Shown: positions 42,676 to 51,662, counted from the first letter of the stretch. The stretch: 64,000 nucleotides of DNA from Paraburkholderia phenoliruptrix (GCF_902859825.1 NZ_CADIKB010000024.1:41611-105610), one strand, 5' to 3'. Numbers and translations: made by a program. The notes: generated from the letters alone by a model not told the origin.

Positions 42676-43704
42676 TCAACCTGCCGGCCGCAACGTAATT
42701 CTGAAGCTCGCCGGCGTCTTTCCGTCGATGTCCTGAGGCATCGGGTCGGAACGCTGAACGGCTCGCAGGGCCGCATCGTCCCAGGCCGGGTTGCCGCTGC
42801 TGTGCGCGATCGTCACGCTCAACAACGTGCCCGTCGGCGAGCAGCGAACGGCGATCACGGTTTCGAGGCCCTCGGTCTCGCCGCCCCACGAAATGTTCGG
42901 CCGGACCACGCGACGAACCTTGTCCGCATAACCGGGCGACGCCGCCGTGCCGCCGGAGCCGCTACCCGTTCCGCTCTTGCCGAGGCCATTGCCGGTCGAG
43001 CCCGGCGGCCCCGCCATGCCTTGCATTTGCGCAAGGCGCGCGCGACGTTCGGCGTCGAGCTTTTTCGCTTGCGCCGCCGCTTCCGCCTGAGCCTTGGCCT
43101 TCGCCGCCTTTTGCGCCTCCGCCTTCTTCTGCGCTTCGGCTTCGGCCTGTTTCTGCGCTTCGGCCTGCTTCTGCTGTTCCTCTTGTTGCTGCTTCAGTTG
43201 CTGCTGCTTCTTCTGCTCAGCGAGCTGCTGTTGGCGGAGCTTCTCCGCTTGCTGCTGTTGCTGCAGTTGTTTCTGCTTCGCCGCCGCCGCTTTCTGCGCG
43301 GCCTGTTCCGCCGCGAGTTCCTGCTGACGCTTCGCCTCGGCTTCCTGTTGAGCCCGTAACTTCTCCTGACGCTGCTGTTCGGCGAGCTGCGCCTCGCGCG
43401 CCGCTTCCTGCTGCTTACGCTTCTTTTCCTGCAGCGCGATGTCGGCCTGTTCGTCGCGCACCGGGGGAGCGGGGGCGACCGGCAAGGGCGGAGGAGGGGG
43501 CGTGACCGGGCGCGGGATCGCGCTGTCCGGCACTTCCGTCCATAGCTCCGCTTCTGCGCCTTCCGGCGTGCTGTTTTGCCACTGGATGCCGTGATACAGG
43601 AAGAACCCGAGCAGCGCATGCATCACCAGCGCGAACACAAAGGCTCGCCCGGTGCCGCGTTCACGCGGTGGCTGGAGCGGATAGTCGGTGTTCTTGCGGA
43701 TCAT
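42676..43704 (-). CDS. tolA: Tol-Pal energy-transducing protein TolA
   Basis: An inner-membrane protein that reaches across the periplasm. The 342-residue protein has one N-terminal membrane helix (about 21-40), a proline-rich segment (about 60-85), a long Gln/Lys/Ala-rich helical domain (about 90-235) and a TonB-like C-terminal domain starting near 255. It overlaps tolR by four bases. Confidence 0.95.
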   Translation of the reverse strand: MIRKNTDYPLQPPRERGTGRAFVFALVMHALLGFFLYHGIQWQNSTPEGAEAELWTEVPDSAIPRPVTPPPPPLPVAPAPPVRDEQADIALQEKKRKQQEAAREAQLAEQQRQEKLRAQQEAEAKRQQELAAEQAAQKAAAAKQKQLQQQQQAEKLRQQQLAEQKKQQQLKQQQEEQQKQAEAQKQAEAEAQKKAEAQKAAKAKAQAEAAAQAKKLDAERRARLAQMQGMAGPPGSTGNGLGKSGTGSGSGGTAASPGYADKVRRVVRPNISWGGETEGLETVIAVRCSPTGTLLSVTIAHSSGNPAWDDAALRAVQRSDPMPQDIDGKTPASFRITLRPAG

Positions 43705-44147
43705 TGCGATTTGACGAGCAATCCAACGCGTTTGACGCCCTGAGCCTTCAGCTCGGACATCACATTCATCACGGCTTCATACTTCACGGTCTTGTCGGCG
43801 GCGATAACGACCGGCTGATCGGGATGCGACTGCGCGCGGTCGGCGATAAAGCCGTTGAGGCCCGCTTTCGTCATGTCCTCCTGCTGCTGCGCGCCCGAGT
43901 CGTCCTTGTACTTCACGCTCATATTGCCGTCCGCGCGGATGTTGACGATCACGGGCGGCGTTTGCTGCTGCGGCGCTGCGCCCCCGACTGTCGGCAGATT
44001 GACGATGGACGGCGCGACGAGCGGCGCGGTCACCATGAAGATGACGAGCAGCACGAGCATCACGTCGATATACGGCACGACGTTGATGTCGGACATCGCG
44101 CGGCGCGAGCGGCCGCCGCGCATGCTGGAGGAGCGAGAGCCTGCCAT
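43701..44147 (-). CDS. tolR: Tol-Pal proton-channel protein TolR
   Basis: An ExbD/TolR-family protein of 148 residues with one membrane helix (about 22-43) that carries the essential Asp in VVPYIDVMLVLLVIFMV. With TolQ it forms the proton-driven stator that energises TolA. It overlaps tolA by four bases and lies 10 bp after tolQ. Confidence 0.96.
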   Translation of the reverse strand: MAGSRSSSMRGGRSRRAMSDINVVPYIDVMLVLLVIFMVTAPLVAPSIVNLPTVGGAAPQQQTPPVIVNIRADGNMSVKYKDDSGAQQQEDMTKAGLNGFIADRAQSHPDQPVVIAADKTVKYEAVMNVMSELKAQGVKRVGLLVKSQ

Positions 44148-44157
44148 CGTGGACTCC

Positions 44158-44835
44158 TTAGTGCGCCTGGCGCTGCAAGATGTTCGAGAACTCTTCGATG
44201 AAGGTCTCGAAGCGGATCGCCAGACGGTCGATGTCGTGCGCGTAGCGGTTGTACGCGACCACGGCAGGAATTGCGGCGAACAGGCCGATCGCGGTGGCGG
44301 TCAGCGCCTCGGCGATGCCCGGCGCGACGTTGGCCAGCGTAGCCTGCTGCACGTTCGCGAGTCCGCGAAACGCATTCATGATGCCCCACACCGTGCCAAA
44401 CAGACCAATATACGGGCTCACCGAGCCGACCGACGCGAGAAACGCCAGGTTCGCTTCGAGCACATCCATTTCACGCTGGAACGCCGCGCGCATTGCACGG
44501 CGCGCGCCGTCGAGGATCGCGCCAGGATCGTTCAGGCGCTTTTCCTTACCCTTCAGAAATTCGCGCATGCCGGATTCGAAAATTCGCTCAAGCGCGCCGA
44601 TGGTGTGACGGTTATTGGCGGCACTTTGATAAAGCGCCTGCAGGTCGCCGCCGGACCAGAAATCGCGTTCGAAACGCTCAGTTTGCGCGCGGGCGCGGCG
44701 GATCGCAAACCACTTGCGGAAGATAAAAGTCCACGACAGCAGGGACAGCAACAGCAGGAGCGCCATGACGGCCTGCGCCAGCAGGCTCGCATTGAGTACG
44801 AGAGAGACGATCGAAAGATCTTGTGTAGTGTTCAT
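44158..44835 (-). CDS. tolQ: Tol-Pal proton-channel protein TolQ
   Basis: An ExbB/TolQ-family protein of 225 residues with three membrane helices (about 15-35, 130-150 and 165-190). The family segment ASVGSVSPYIGLFGTVWGIMNAF and EALTATAIGLFAAIPAVVAYN are clear. The start ATG at 44835 follows AAAGG-poor sequence, but the earlier frame is not conserved. It is the second gene of the cluster after ybgC. Confidence 0.96.
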   Translation of the reverse strand: MNTTQDLSIVSLVLNASLLAQAVMALLLLLSLLSWTFIFRKWFAIRRARAQTERFERDFWSGGDLQALYQSAANNRHTIGALERIFESGMREFLKGKEKRLNDPGAILDGARRAMRAAFQREMDVLEANLAFLASVGSVSPYIGLFGTVWGIMNAFRGLANVQQATLANVAPGIAEALTATAIGLFAAIPAVVAYNRYAHDIDRLAIRFETFIEEFSNILQRQAH

Positions 44836-44968
44836 AAAGGTTCGTTTTAACGTCCCGAAAGGGGGCGTCCGGCTTTGCAAGGCCACACGAAGCTTGCCGT
44901 GAGCAAAACGGAAGCATCGGCGGTACCGCGAGCCGAACCATGCTTGGTGCTGCTTGATCGATGCGAGT

Positions 44969-45463
44969 TCACTGGCCCCGTAACAACGGGGCTCCGCCCG
45001 GGTTCGTTGACACGCCGCCGTCGCCCGCGCAGGGGCCGCGCCGCAAGGCAGCGAGAACCGGCGGAGGGATTGCAGCGGGGCGCAGCGCTGCGCGCTCGAC
45101 GCAGCCGATCCGGATCGAGCCCTTAGCAAGCAGCGTGCCGTCGCGCCAGGCTTCCTGCGCAAAGTCGACGGACGCCTTGCCGAGGCGCTCGATGCGGCTC
45201 ACCACCCGGACCACGTCGTCGAGACGTGCGGGCGCCAGATAGTCGACCGCCGTGCTGCGGACGATAAACATTGCGCCCGTTTCGTCGGCGAGCCGGTTCT
45301 GGTCGACCCCGCAGGCGCGCAGCCATTCGGTGCGCGCCCGTTCAAAGAACTTCAGGTAATTCGCGTAAAACACGATGCCGCCGGCGTCGGTATCTTCGTA
45401 ATACACGCGGATGCTCCACGTGTGGCCGATCTCCGTGCCGGGCTGGCTTGTCGTCATATTCAT
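44969..45463 (-). CDS. ybgC: Acyl-CoA thioesterase YbgC
   Basis: A hotdog-fold thioesterase of 164 residues, first gene of the Tol-Pal cluster. The active-site segment YYEDTDAGGIVFYANYLKFFERAR (about 21-44) contains the catalytic Asp. In E. coli it hydrolyses short-chain acyl-CoA or acyl-ACP and associates with phospholipid-synthesis enzymes. ATGs at 45472, 45463 and 45457 are all possible starts; 45463 is a compromise. The C-terminus after about 140 is low-complexity. Confidence 0.92.
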   Translation of the reverse strand: MNMTTSQPGTEIGHTWSIRVYYEDTDAGGIVFYANYLKFFERARTEWLRACGVDQNRLADETGAMFIVRSTAVDYLAPARLDDVVRVVSRIERLGKASVDFAQEAWRDGTLLAKGSIRIGCVERAALRPAAIPPPVLAALRRGPCAGDGGVSTNPGGAPLLRGQ

Positions 45464-45530
45464 GCGGCGCATTTTACCGGAACGCACACCGCGAGGTCTG
45501 TTTCAAGATGTGCGCGCGCTCTCGCGGGCG

Positions 45531-46277
45531 TTAGCCGCGATGAATGCTCAAACCGGCGAACGATTGCGCGACCGGCATCAGTTCGATCGTGTTGATATTG
45601 ACGTGCGCCGGGCGCGTGGCAATCCAGTAGATCGAATCGGCGATGTCCTCGGCCGTGAGCGGCTGCACGTTTTCATAGACCTTGCCGGCTTTTTCGTCGT
45701 CGCCGCGGTAGCGCACGTTCGAGAATTCAGTGCCGCCGCACAGGCCCGGTTCGATGTCGGTCACACGCAACGCGGTGCCGGCAAGGTCGGCTCGCAGGTT
45801 CAGGCTGAACTGCCGCACGAACGCCTTGGTGGCGCCGTAGACGTTGCCGCCCGGGTAAGGCCAGTGGCCGGCCACCGAGCCCAGATTGAAGACGTGGCCG
45901 CGGTTGCGCTCCACCATGCCGGGCAGCAGCGCATGAGTCACCTGCACGAGGCCCTTGCAGTTCGTTTCGATCATCGTCTGCCATTCGTCGAGGCTTGCCT
46001 TGTGGGCCGGCTCGACGCCGAGCGCGAGGCCGGCGTTGTTGACCAGCACATCGACGGCGGCGAATTCCGCGGGCAAGGCTGCCGGGACGGCTTCGACGGC
46101 GGCACGGTCCCGCACGTCCAGTTCGTAGGGCAGAAGCGCGTCGCCCAGCTCGTCGGCGAGCGCTTGCAGGCGGTCCTTGCGGCGGGCGGTGGCGACGACG
46201 CGGTGGCCGCCCTTCACGAAGGCACGAGCGATGGCGGCGCCGAATCCTGCGGACGCCCCGGTGACGAACACGATCAT
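45531..46277 (-). CDS. Short-chain dehydrogenase, YdfG-like
   Basis: A 248-residue NAD(P)-dependent SDR. Visible are the Rossmann motif TGASAGFGAAIA (about 6-17), NNAG, the catalytic Ser and YxxxK in NVYGATKAF. The closest characterised relative in sequence style is E. coli YdfG, which oxidises 3-hydroxy acids and L-allo-threonine. The start is the ATG at 46277. The gene is transcribed away from glyA. Confidence 0.92.
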   Translation of the reverse strand: MIVFVTGASAGFGAAIARAFVKGGHRVVATARRKDRLQALADELGDALLPYELDVRDRAAVEAVPAALPAEFAAVDVLVNNAGLALGVEPAHKASLDEWQTMIETNCKGLVQVTHALLPGMVERNRGHVFNLGSVAGHWPYPGGNVYGATKAFVRQFSLNLRADLAGTALRVTDIEPGLCGGTEFSNVRYRGDDEKAGKVYENVQPLTAEDIADSIYWIATRPAHVNINTIELMPVAQSFAGLSIHRG

Positions 46278-46479
46278 TACGGTTTCCTGGTCGGTAGGAG
46301 GGAAAGGCCCCAAGCCTACTTCCAATGCGGCGCTGCGGCAAGGATGAACGAGGCGGATGAGCGGCGGCGCAAGGCGCGGGCAAGCGCCGCCGGACAAGCT
46401 GTTGGAAGCCGCTTCCGCCCAGTCTTGCCACCCTTGGCCGACCGCCTTCGGCGCGCCCTCGGAGGCGGCGGAAAGCCGG

Positions 46480-46508
46480 TTGCCTATTCGATCCTCTTCC
46501 AATAAACT
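46480..46508 (+). promoter_or_regulatory. Promoter of glyA
   Basis: TTGCCT (46480-46485) and TAAACT (46503-46508) are separated by 17 bp. The expected transcription start, near 46515, falls just before the ZTP riboswitch, which supports the assignment. Confidence 0.6.
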
Positions 46509-46519
46509 AACGCGCTCAT

Positions 46520-46622
46520 CCCTGCGTGACTGGCGATAGAACCGATCCAACCAATCGGATTCAAGGTGGAAAAACCCACCGTGAAGCGCGGGGTGCCGTT
46601 TTGCCGTTCGCCTGGGCAGCCG
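46520..46622 (+). ncRNA. ZTP (pfl) riboswitch upstream of glyA
   Basis: The conserved pieces of the pfl motif appear in order: GTGACTGGCG (46526-46535), a hairpin GGTGG/CCACC (46565-46569 and 46576-46580) followed by GTGAAG (46581-46586), and the 3' core CGCCTGGGCA (46609-46618). A variable hairpin CCGAT/ATCGG lies at 46542-46558. ZTP riboswitches are known to control folD, glyA and purine genes when ZTP signals a shortage of 10-formyl-THF. Here glyA supplies one-carbon units. About 170 nt separate it from the start codon and I see no U-run terminator, so the expression platform is unresolved. Confidence 0.85.
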
Positions 46623-46790
46623 TGATCCGCGCGCATTCATCTGCGCTGACGGTGGCTGTCCTGCCTCGCGTGTGCGGCAATTCTCCTTCCGCCACGTCAG
46701 GGCCAGCCCAGCCGCCAGCAGCGCCGCGTACCCTCTACGCAAAATTCGGCGCACGATCCGGTCAACCTGAAAACACTCAACGGAATCCGT

Positions 46791-48038
46791 ATGTTTGACA
46801 GAGCCCAAAGCACCATCGCCAACGTCGACCCTGAACTCTGGAAGGTGATCGAGCTGGAAAACCGCCGTCAGGAAGAGCACATCGAACTGATCGCGTCGGA
46901 AAACTACACGAGCCCGGCTGTGATGGCCGCGCAAGGCTCGCAACTGACCAATAAATACGCGGAAGGCTATCCCGGCAAGCGCTACTACGGCGGCTGCGAA
47001 TATGTCGACGTGGCGGAACAGCTCGCCATCGACCGTGTCAAGCAGCTCTTCGGCGCCGAAGCGGCGAACGTGCAGCCGAACTCGGGCTCGCAGGCGAACC
47101 AGGGCGTCTTTTTCGCGATGCTGAAGCCGGGCGACACGATCATGGGCATGAGCCTCGCGCACGGCGGCCACCTGACGCACGGCTCGCCCGTCAACATGTC
47201 GGGTAAGTGGTTCAACGTGGTCAGCTACGGCCTGAACGAAGCCGAAGACATCGACTACGACGCTGCCGAAAAGCTCGCTCAGGAACACAAGCCGAAGCTG
47301 ATCGTCGCAGGCGCGTCGGCTTTTGCGCTGCGCATCGACTTCGAGCGTCTCTCGAAGATTGCGAAGTCCGTCGGCGCATACTTCATGGTCGACATGGCGC
47401 ATTACGCCGGCCTCGTCGCCGCGGGCGTCTACCCGAACCCCGTGCCGCACGCCGACTTTGTTACGACCACCACGCACAAGAGCCTGCGCGGCCCGCGCGG
47501 TGGCGTGATCCTGATGAAGGCCGAGTTCGAGAAGCAGATCAACTCGGCAATCTTCCCGGGCATTCAGGGCGGTCCGCTCATGCACGTGATCGCCGCAAAG
47601 GCTGTCGCGTTCAAGGAAGCGCTGTCGCCGGAATTCAAGGCTTATCAGCAGCAAGTCGTGGAAAACGCCCGCGTGCTCGCCGAAACGCTCGTCAAGCGCG
47701 GTCTGCGTATCGTCTCCGGGCGCACCGAGAGCCACGTCATGCTGGTCGATCTGCGCGCGAAGAAGATTACCGGCAAGGCTGCGGAAGCCGCGCTCGGCGC
47801 AGCTCACATCACGGTCAACAAGAACGCGATTCCGAACGACCCGGAAAAGCCGTTCGTGACGAGCGGCATCCGCCTCGGCTCGCCGGCCATGACCACGCGC
47901 GGCTTCGGCACGAAGGAAGCGGAGCAGGTGGGCAACCTGATTGCCGACGTGCTGGACAACCCGGAAGACGCCGCCACGATCGAACGCGTGCGCGGGCAAG
48001 TCGCCGAGCTGACGCAGCGCTTCCCGGTTTACCGCTAA
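46791..48038 (+). CDS. glyA: Serine hydroxymethyltransferase
   Basis: Converts serine and THF to glycine and 5,10-methylene-THF using PLP. The 415-residue protein has IELIASENYTSPAVM, YPGKRYYGGCEYVD, and the PLP-lysine segment TTTTHKSLRGPRGG (about 224-237), with normal length. It is preceded by a promoter and a ZTP riboswitch and followed 6 bp later by nrdR, so the two are probably co-transcribed. Confidence 0.98.
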   Translation: MFDRAQSTIANVDPELWKVIELENRRQEEHIELIASENYTSPAVMAAQGSQLTNKYAEGYPGKRYYGGCEYVDVAEQLAIDRVKQLFGAEAANVQPNSGSQANQGVFFAMLKPGDTIMGMSLAHGGHLTHGSPVNMSGKWFNVVSYGLNEAEDIDYDAAEKLAQEHKPKLIVAGASAFALRIDFERLSKIAKSVGAYFMVDMAHYAGLVAAGVYPNPVPHADFVTTTTHKSLRGPRGGVILMKAEFEKQINSAIFPGIQGGPLMHVIAAKAVAFKEALSPEFKAYQQQVVENARVLAETLVKRGLRIVSGRTESHVMLVDLRAKKITGKAAEAALGAAHITVNKNAIPNDPEKPFVTSGIRLGSPAMTTRGFGTKEAEQVGNLIADVLDNPEDAATIERVRGQVAELTQRFPVYR

Positions 48039-48044
48039 GCCGCC

Positions 48045-48527
48045 ATGCATTGCCCTTTCTGCCGTCACGCCGACACGCAGGTCGTCGACTCGCGTGTCTC
48101 CGAAGACGGTGCGACGATTCGCCGGCGCCGCCGCTGCCAGGCCTGCGACAAGCGTTTCACGACGTACGAGCGGGTCGAGCTGGCGTTGCCGGCGGTCGTC
48201 AAGAAAGACGGCAGCCGCACGGAATTCGATCGCCGCAAGATTCTCGCTAGCATGCAACTGGCGCTGCGCAAGCGCCCCGTTGCGGCCGACGCGATCGACG
48301 CGGCTGTCGCCCGCATCGAGTATCAGTTGCTTGGCAGCGGCGAGCGCGAGGTGCGTAGCGAGCGCCTCGGCGAGCTCGTCATGAACGAGTTGCGCGCGCT
48401 CGATACCATTGCCTACGTTCGTTTCGCCTCTGTCTACCGGCGCTTCGAAGACGTCTCCGAGTTCGAAGACGTGATCGAAGAGTTTCGCCGCGCCTCCTCT
48501 CCTCCCAAGCCTTCCCGCAAGCGCTAA
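48045..48527 (+). CDS. nrdR: Ribonucleotide reductase regulator NrdR
   Basis: A zinc-ribbon and ATP-cone repressor of ribonucleotide reductase genes. The 160-residue product has the four zinc Cys at 3, 6, 31 and 34 (CPFC and CQAC) and an ATP-cone domain from about 46 (LPAVVKKDGSRTEFDRRKI). The coupling to glyA places dNTP control next to one-carbon supply. Confidence 0.97.
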   Translation: MHCPFCRHADTQVVDSRVSEDGATIRRRRRCQACDKRFTTYERVELALPAVVKKDGSRTEFDRRKILASMQLALRKRPVAADAIDAAVARIEYQLLGSGEREVRSERLGELVMNELRALDTIAYVRFASVYRRFEDVSEFEDVIEEFRRASSPPKPSRKR

Positions 48528-48731
48528 ACGGAAGCCCGCCGCCTGGCGCCTCCGACAGCTCACGTTTTGCCGTGCGGCCTGAACTGTTCGCATCTGCTGC
48601 TCCCGTTGTGTTCGTCGCGTGAATTCTGGCGCGCCATAACGTCTGAATGCCACCTGGCCATTCGGCCGATTGTTGGGCCGTCCGCGAATCGCTAGATTGG
48701 CTGCATTCGTTGCAAACGTTCAGGGATGCAG

Positions 48732-49292
48732 ATGAAACAAGATGCAATCGCTTCGCCGCCGTGCGGCGCATTTACGCTTGTCGAAACATTGGTCGTCATC
48801 GCGCTCTTTGCGGTGATCGTTGTCATGGCGACGCCGTCGTTCGTAGCGTGGCACGTGCGCGATCAGGTCGATGTACGGGCAAAGGCACTGCTGTCGACGC
48901 TCTCGTACGCGCGCAGCGAGGCATTGCGCCGCGGCGCCCGCGTGACCGTATGCAGGACGGACGCTGCGCGGCACTGTCTCGCCGCCGGGCAGCCGTGCGG
49001 CAACGGCGTGACCGACTGGTCTTGCGGCTGGGCTGTATTAGCGGACCGCGGCGGCACGCCGACACTGCTGCGCGCACACGGCTCGCTTGCGGCGGTGAGT
49101 ATCGTCGGCATTCAAACCAATCTGACTTTTACGCCGCCTGCCGGCCAACTGATCGGCACTTTTCGCAGTTTCGACATTGGGCCACGCGCGTCATCGAAGG
49201 CAACGCAAGGCGATAAATGGCGGCGCTGCATTCGCATTGCGGCGGGCGGCCGGACGCGGATGGTGGACGGCGCGTGTGGAGCGGCGTCATGA
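48732..49292 (+). CDS. Type IV pilus minor pilin, FimT/GspH-like
   Basis: A 186-residue pseudopilin. The prepilin signature is CGAFTLVETLVVIALFAVIVVMA, with cleavage after Gly and Glu at mature position 5. A FimT/GspH-type globular domain with several Cys follows. The ATG at 48732 has AGGG seven bases upstream; an ATG at 48726 is also in frame. First gene of a five-gene minor-pilin cluster whose members overlap or nearly touch. The usual pilY1 gene is absent. Confidence 0.88.
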   Translation: MKQDAIASPPCGAFTLVETLVVIALFAVIVVMATPSFVAWHVRDQVDVRAKALLSTLSYARSEALRRGARVTVCRTDAARHCLAAGQPCGNGVTDWSCGWAVLADRGGTPTLLRAHGSLAAVSIVGIQTNLTFTPPAGQLIGTFRSFDIGPRASSKATQGDKWRRCIRIAAGGRTRMVDGACGAAS

Positions 49293-49747
49293 ACTCGCTC
49301 ACCGGGTGGTCTTTGCGGCGCGCGCGGTCGCGTCAGAACGGCACGAGGCACGTTGGAAGTTCGTTGATCGAAGTGATGCTCGCCGTGGCGGTGATGGCCG
49401 TGACTGCACTCGGGCTCATTGCCGGGCAGTTATGGACGGCGCGGGAGGCGCGCGCCATGGCGATGCGCGAACACGCTGCGTGGATTGCCGATTCGGTCGC
49501 TGAGGCGATGTCCGCGCCGTCAGCCAACGAAGCCGCGCTCAACGCGTGGCGCTCGCGAGCGGCGGCGCTGCTGCCGCGAGGCGACGCGTCGGTCGTTGGA
49601 GCGGGAGGCGTCTCGGTAGCGCGCGTGACATGGACGGCTTCGCGCAACATGCCGCGCGCCGACGATGTGATCGACAAGCCGGAGCCATGTGACGGAGTGG
49701 ACGCGCCCGCGGGCTTCTCCTGCGTTGCACTGGCGTTCGTCAAATGA
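49289..49747 (+). CDS. Type IV pilus minor pilin, PilV-like
   Basis: A 152-residue pseudopilin with the class III signal VGSSLIEVMLAVAVMAVTALGLI; cleavage after Gly places Glu at +5. Its ATG overlaps the stop of the preceding pilin gene (ATGA at 49289-49292). PilV-type pilins form the tip complex that primes pilus assembly. The C-terminal half is variable and has two Cys. Confidence 0.85.
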   Translation: MNSLTGWSLRRARSRQNGTRHVGSSLIEVMLAVAVMAVTALGLIAGQLWTAREARAMAMREHAAWIADSVAEAMSAPSANEAALNAWRSRAAALLPRGDASVVGAGGVSVARVTWTASRNMPRADDVIDKPEPCDGVDAPAGFSCVALAFVK

Positions 49748-50556
49748 TGTTGCCGGCGCAGCGTGGGCGCGGCCATACGTTGATCGAATTTGTGATCGCA
49801 GTTGCGCTCGGACTGGTGGTGACAACGGGCGTCGTCTCGCTTTACGCGACGCAGCGTGCAGCTTTCGACCACGCGAGCAATGCGCTGCGTATCCGCGATG
49901 CCGGCTTGACGGCGCTGACCGTCGTTGGCCAGCAATTGCAGATGGCCGGCTTCGTGCCCGCCGACGTCGCGCAATATCGCGCCCCAGCGCCCCTGTTCGG
50001 CTGTTCGGGCGGCCACCCCGCGGGCAGCGACGACAGCAGGCTGACGTGCGAGACGTTGACCGGCAAATCAGACGGCGTCGCGGTGCGGTACGTCGGCGAC
50101 AGCGTGTCGACGTGGCCGTCGTCCACGGGACAGACAACGGATTGCCTCGGACAAGCCGTGACGGGCAGCAGCGCTGCGCTCGGCGACCGCGGCGTGCCGG
50201 TGGTCAATCGCTTTTATGCCAAGGCGAGCAGTTCGACTGGCGAGCCGGAGCTCTATTGCGAAGGCAACGGCAAGACCGGGTCTGCGCAGCCGCTGGTCGA
50301 AGGCGTCGAACGCCTGCGCCTCAGGTACTGGCTTGCGGGCGCGACCAGTGCAGTGGACGCCGCCGCGGTGACAGCGGATCAGTGGGCGACCGTCGTCGCG
50401 GTCGATCTGTGCGTTCTGGTGCGGGGCGCGCCGCAGGGGCAGCGCTTCCGTTATGTCGACTGCGACGGCGTGAGTGGCGTGGCGACGGACTTCCGTCCGC
50501 GGCAAGCGTTCTGGCGACGCGTCGCGCTGCGCAATGAAGCGGAGGGCGTGTCGTGA
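49744..50556 (+). CDS. Type IV pilus assembly protein, PilW-like
   Basis: A 270-residue minor pilin with the signal RGHTLIEFVIAVALGLVVTTGVV (cleavage after Gly, Glu at +5) and a large periplasmic domain containing several Cys. It overlaps the preceding gene by four bases (ATGA) and the next gene by four bases (GTGA). The size and position match PilW. Confidence 0.87.
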   Translation: MMLPAQRGRGHTLIEFVIAVALGLVVTTGVVSLYATQRAAFDHASNALRIRDAGLTALTVVGQQLQMAGFVPADVAQYRAPAPLFGCSGGHPAGSDDSRLTCETLTGKSDGVAVRYVGDSVSTWPSSTGQTTDCLGQAVTGSSAALGDRGVPVVNRFYAKASSSTGEPELYCEGNGKTGSAQPLVEGVERLRLRYWLAGATSAVDAAAVTADQWATVVAVDLCVLVRGAPQGQRFRYVDCDGVSGVATDFRPRQAFWRRVALRNEAEGVS

Positions 50557-51167
50557 TCCAAAGACGTGGCAGAGCAGAGTGCAGTGGGATCCGCGAACCT
50601 TGGGGCGGCCGTGAATCGCAATGGCCGAAGCGCTGCTGCGGCCGCGCTCGCGGTCCCCGCAGTAGGCACGTCGCCCGCCCGCGCCAGCGCGGCGCCGTGC
50701 TGGCGATCGTCCTGTTGTTGTCGGCGATGCTGCTGGTGACGTCCGCGGCGTGGTTCGAAGCATCGCTCGCGGCGGCGCGCAGCGCAGTCAACGTCCGCGA
50801 CTACTTGCAGGCGTTTCACGCCGCGGATTCGGCATTGACCTTGTGTGCCCGCAGCGTCATCGGATCCGCGGGTGTGGATGTGATCGCGTCGCAAGCTGCC
50901 CGTGAACCGGCGCAGTGGAAGCTCGAAACCGCGTTCGAAGCAGCCGCCGCGACGCCCATTGCGCAATGGCCGGGGTCCGTTCGCGCGCCGCAATGCGTGG
51001 TGGAAGAGTGGCGCATCGCCGGCCGCCCCGATGCGCGCGCGTATCTGCTCACCGCGCGCGGATTCGGCAAGAACAGGGAGTCGCAAGTGTGGCTGCAGAT
51101 GCAGTTGGTTCTCGACGGCAACGTAGTGGAACGCCATTGGCGGCGGGTCGCTGCGAGGCCCTTTTAA
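50553..51167 (+). CDS. Type IV pilus assembly protein, PilX-like
   Basis: A 204-residue protein starting with GTG at 50553. After a basic leader of about 45 residues comes RGAVLAIVLLLSAMLLVTSAAWFE, a prepilin-type helix without Glu at +5, as usual for PilX/GspK-type tip subunits. Overlap with the PilW-like gene indicates translational coupling. The unusually long basic leader could mean that the true start lies later. Confidence 0.82.
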   Translation: MIQRRGRAECSGIREPWGGRESQWPKRCCGRARGPRSRHVARPRQRGAVLAIVLLLSAMLLVTSAAWFEASLAAARSAVNVRDYLQAFHAADSALTLCARSVIGSAGVDVIASQAAREPAQWKLETAFEAAAATPIAQWPGSVRAPQCVVEEWRIAGRPDARAYLLTARGFGKNRESQVWLQMQLVLDGNVVERHWRRVAARPF

Positions 51168-51177
51168 CGAGGTGTTG

Positions 51178-51609
51178 ATGAGAAGGCTGCAGATATCCGC
51201 ATTCACCTTGCTCGAACTGGTGATCACGCTCGCGATAGTCGCTGTGCTCGCATTGTTCGCCGTACCTGCCTATCGCAGCCAGGTCGCGCGTGCGCATAGA
51301 GTCGACGCGGCCTCCGCATTGTTGCGAGCGGCGCAATTCGTCGAGGGCGCGGCAAGCGACAGCATGCTTGCACTGCCGCCCGGCTTTAACCAGGCTCCGC
51401 AGTTGGGCGCGGCTGTGTATCGCCTGCGCGTGTTGCCCGCGGACGACGCCAACGGCGGCTATGCGATCGAAGCAGCCCCCGATGAATCGGGACCGATGCG
51501 AGACGACGCATGCGGCGTCTTTACACTCGACGCGACCGGGATGCGAGGTAACAGGAGCGCGGCGAACGGTTCGGTGCCGCCCAGCGCGGAATGTTGGGGC
51601 ACGAGCTAG
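51178..51609 (+). CDS. Type IV pilin, PilE-like minor pilin
   Basis: A 143-residue pilin with SAFTLLELVITLAIVAVLALFAVPAYRSQ and a C-terminal disulphide region (DDACGVF to ECWGTS). Residue -1 of the predicted cleavage site is Ala, not Gly, which is uncommon. GAGG at 51169-51172 precedes the ATG at 51178. Position at the end of the minor-pilin cluster suggests a minor pilin of the PilE/ComP kind, not the major subunit. Confidence 0.85.
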   Translation: MRRLQISAFTLLELVITLAIVAVLALFAVPAYRSQVARAHRVDAASALLRAAQFVEGAASDSMLALPPGFNQAPQLGAAVYRLRVLPADDANGGYAIEAAPDESGPMRDDACGVFTLDATGMRGNRSAANGSVPPSAECWGTS

Positions 51610-51662
51610 CGAGTGCGAGAACATGCCATGAAGCGTATGCCACCAAGCCTATGCGATGCGCC

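Noticed and set aside
46278..46479. Possible small gene between the dehydrogenase and the glyA promoter
   Set aside because: Frames are open only because of GC content; no start context or family similarity supports a gene.
48699..48713. Sigma-54-like GG/GC elements before the minor-pilin cluster
   Set aside because: GG (48699-48700) and GC (48712-48713) are separated by 11 bases; sigma-54 promoters need 10.
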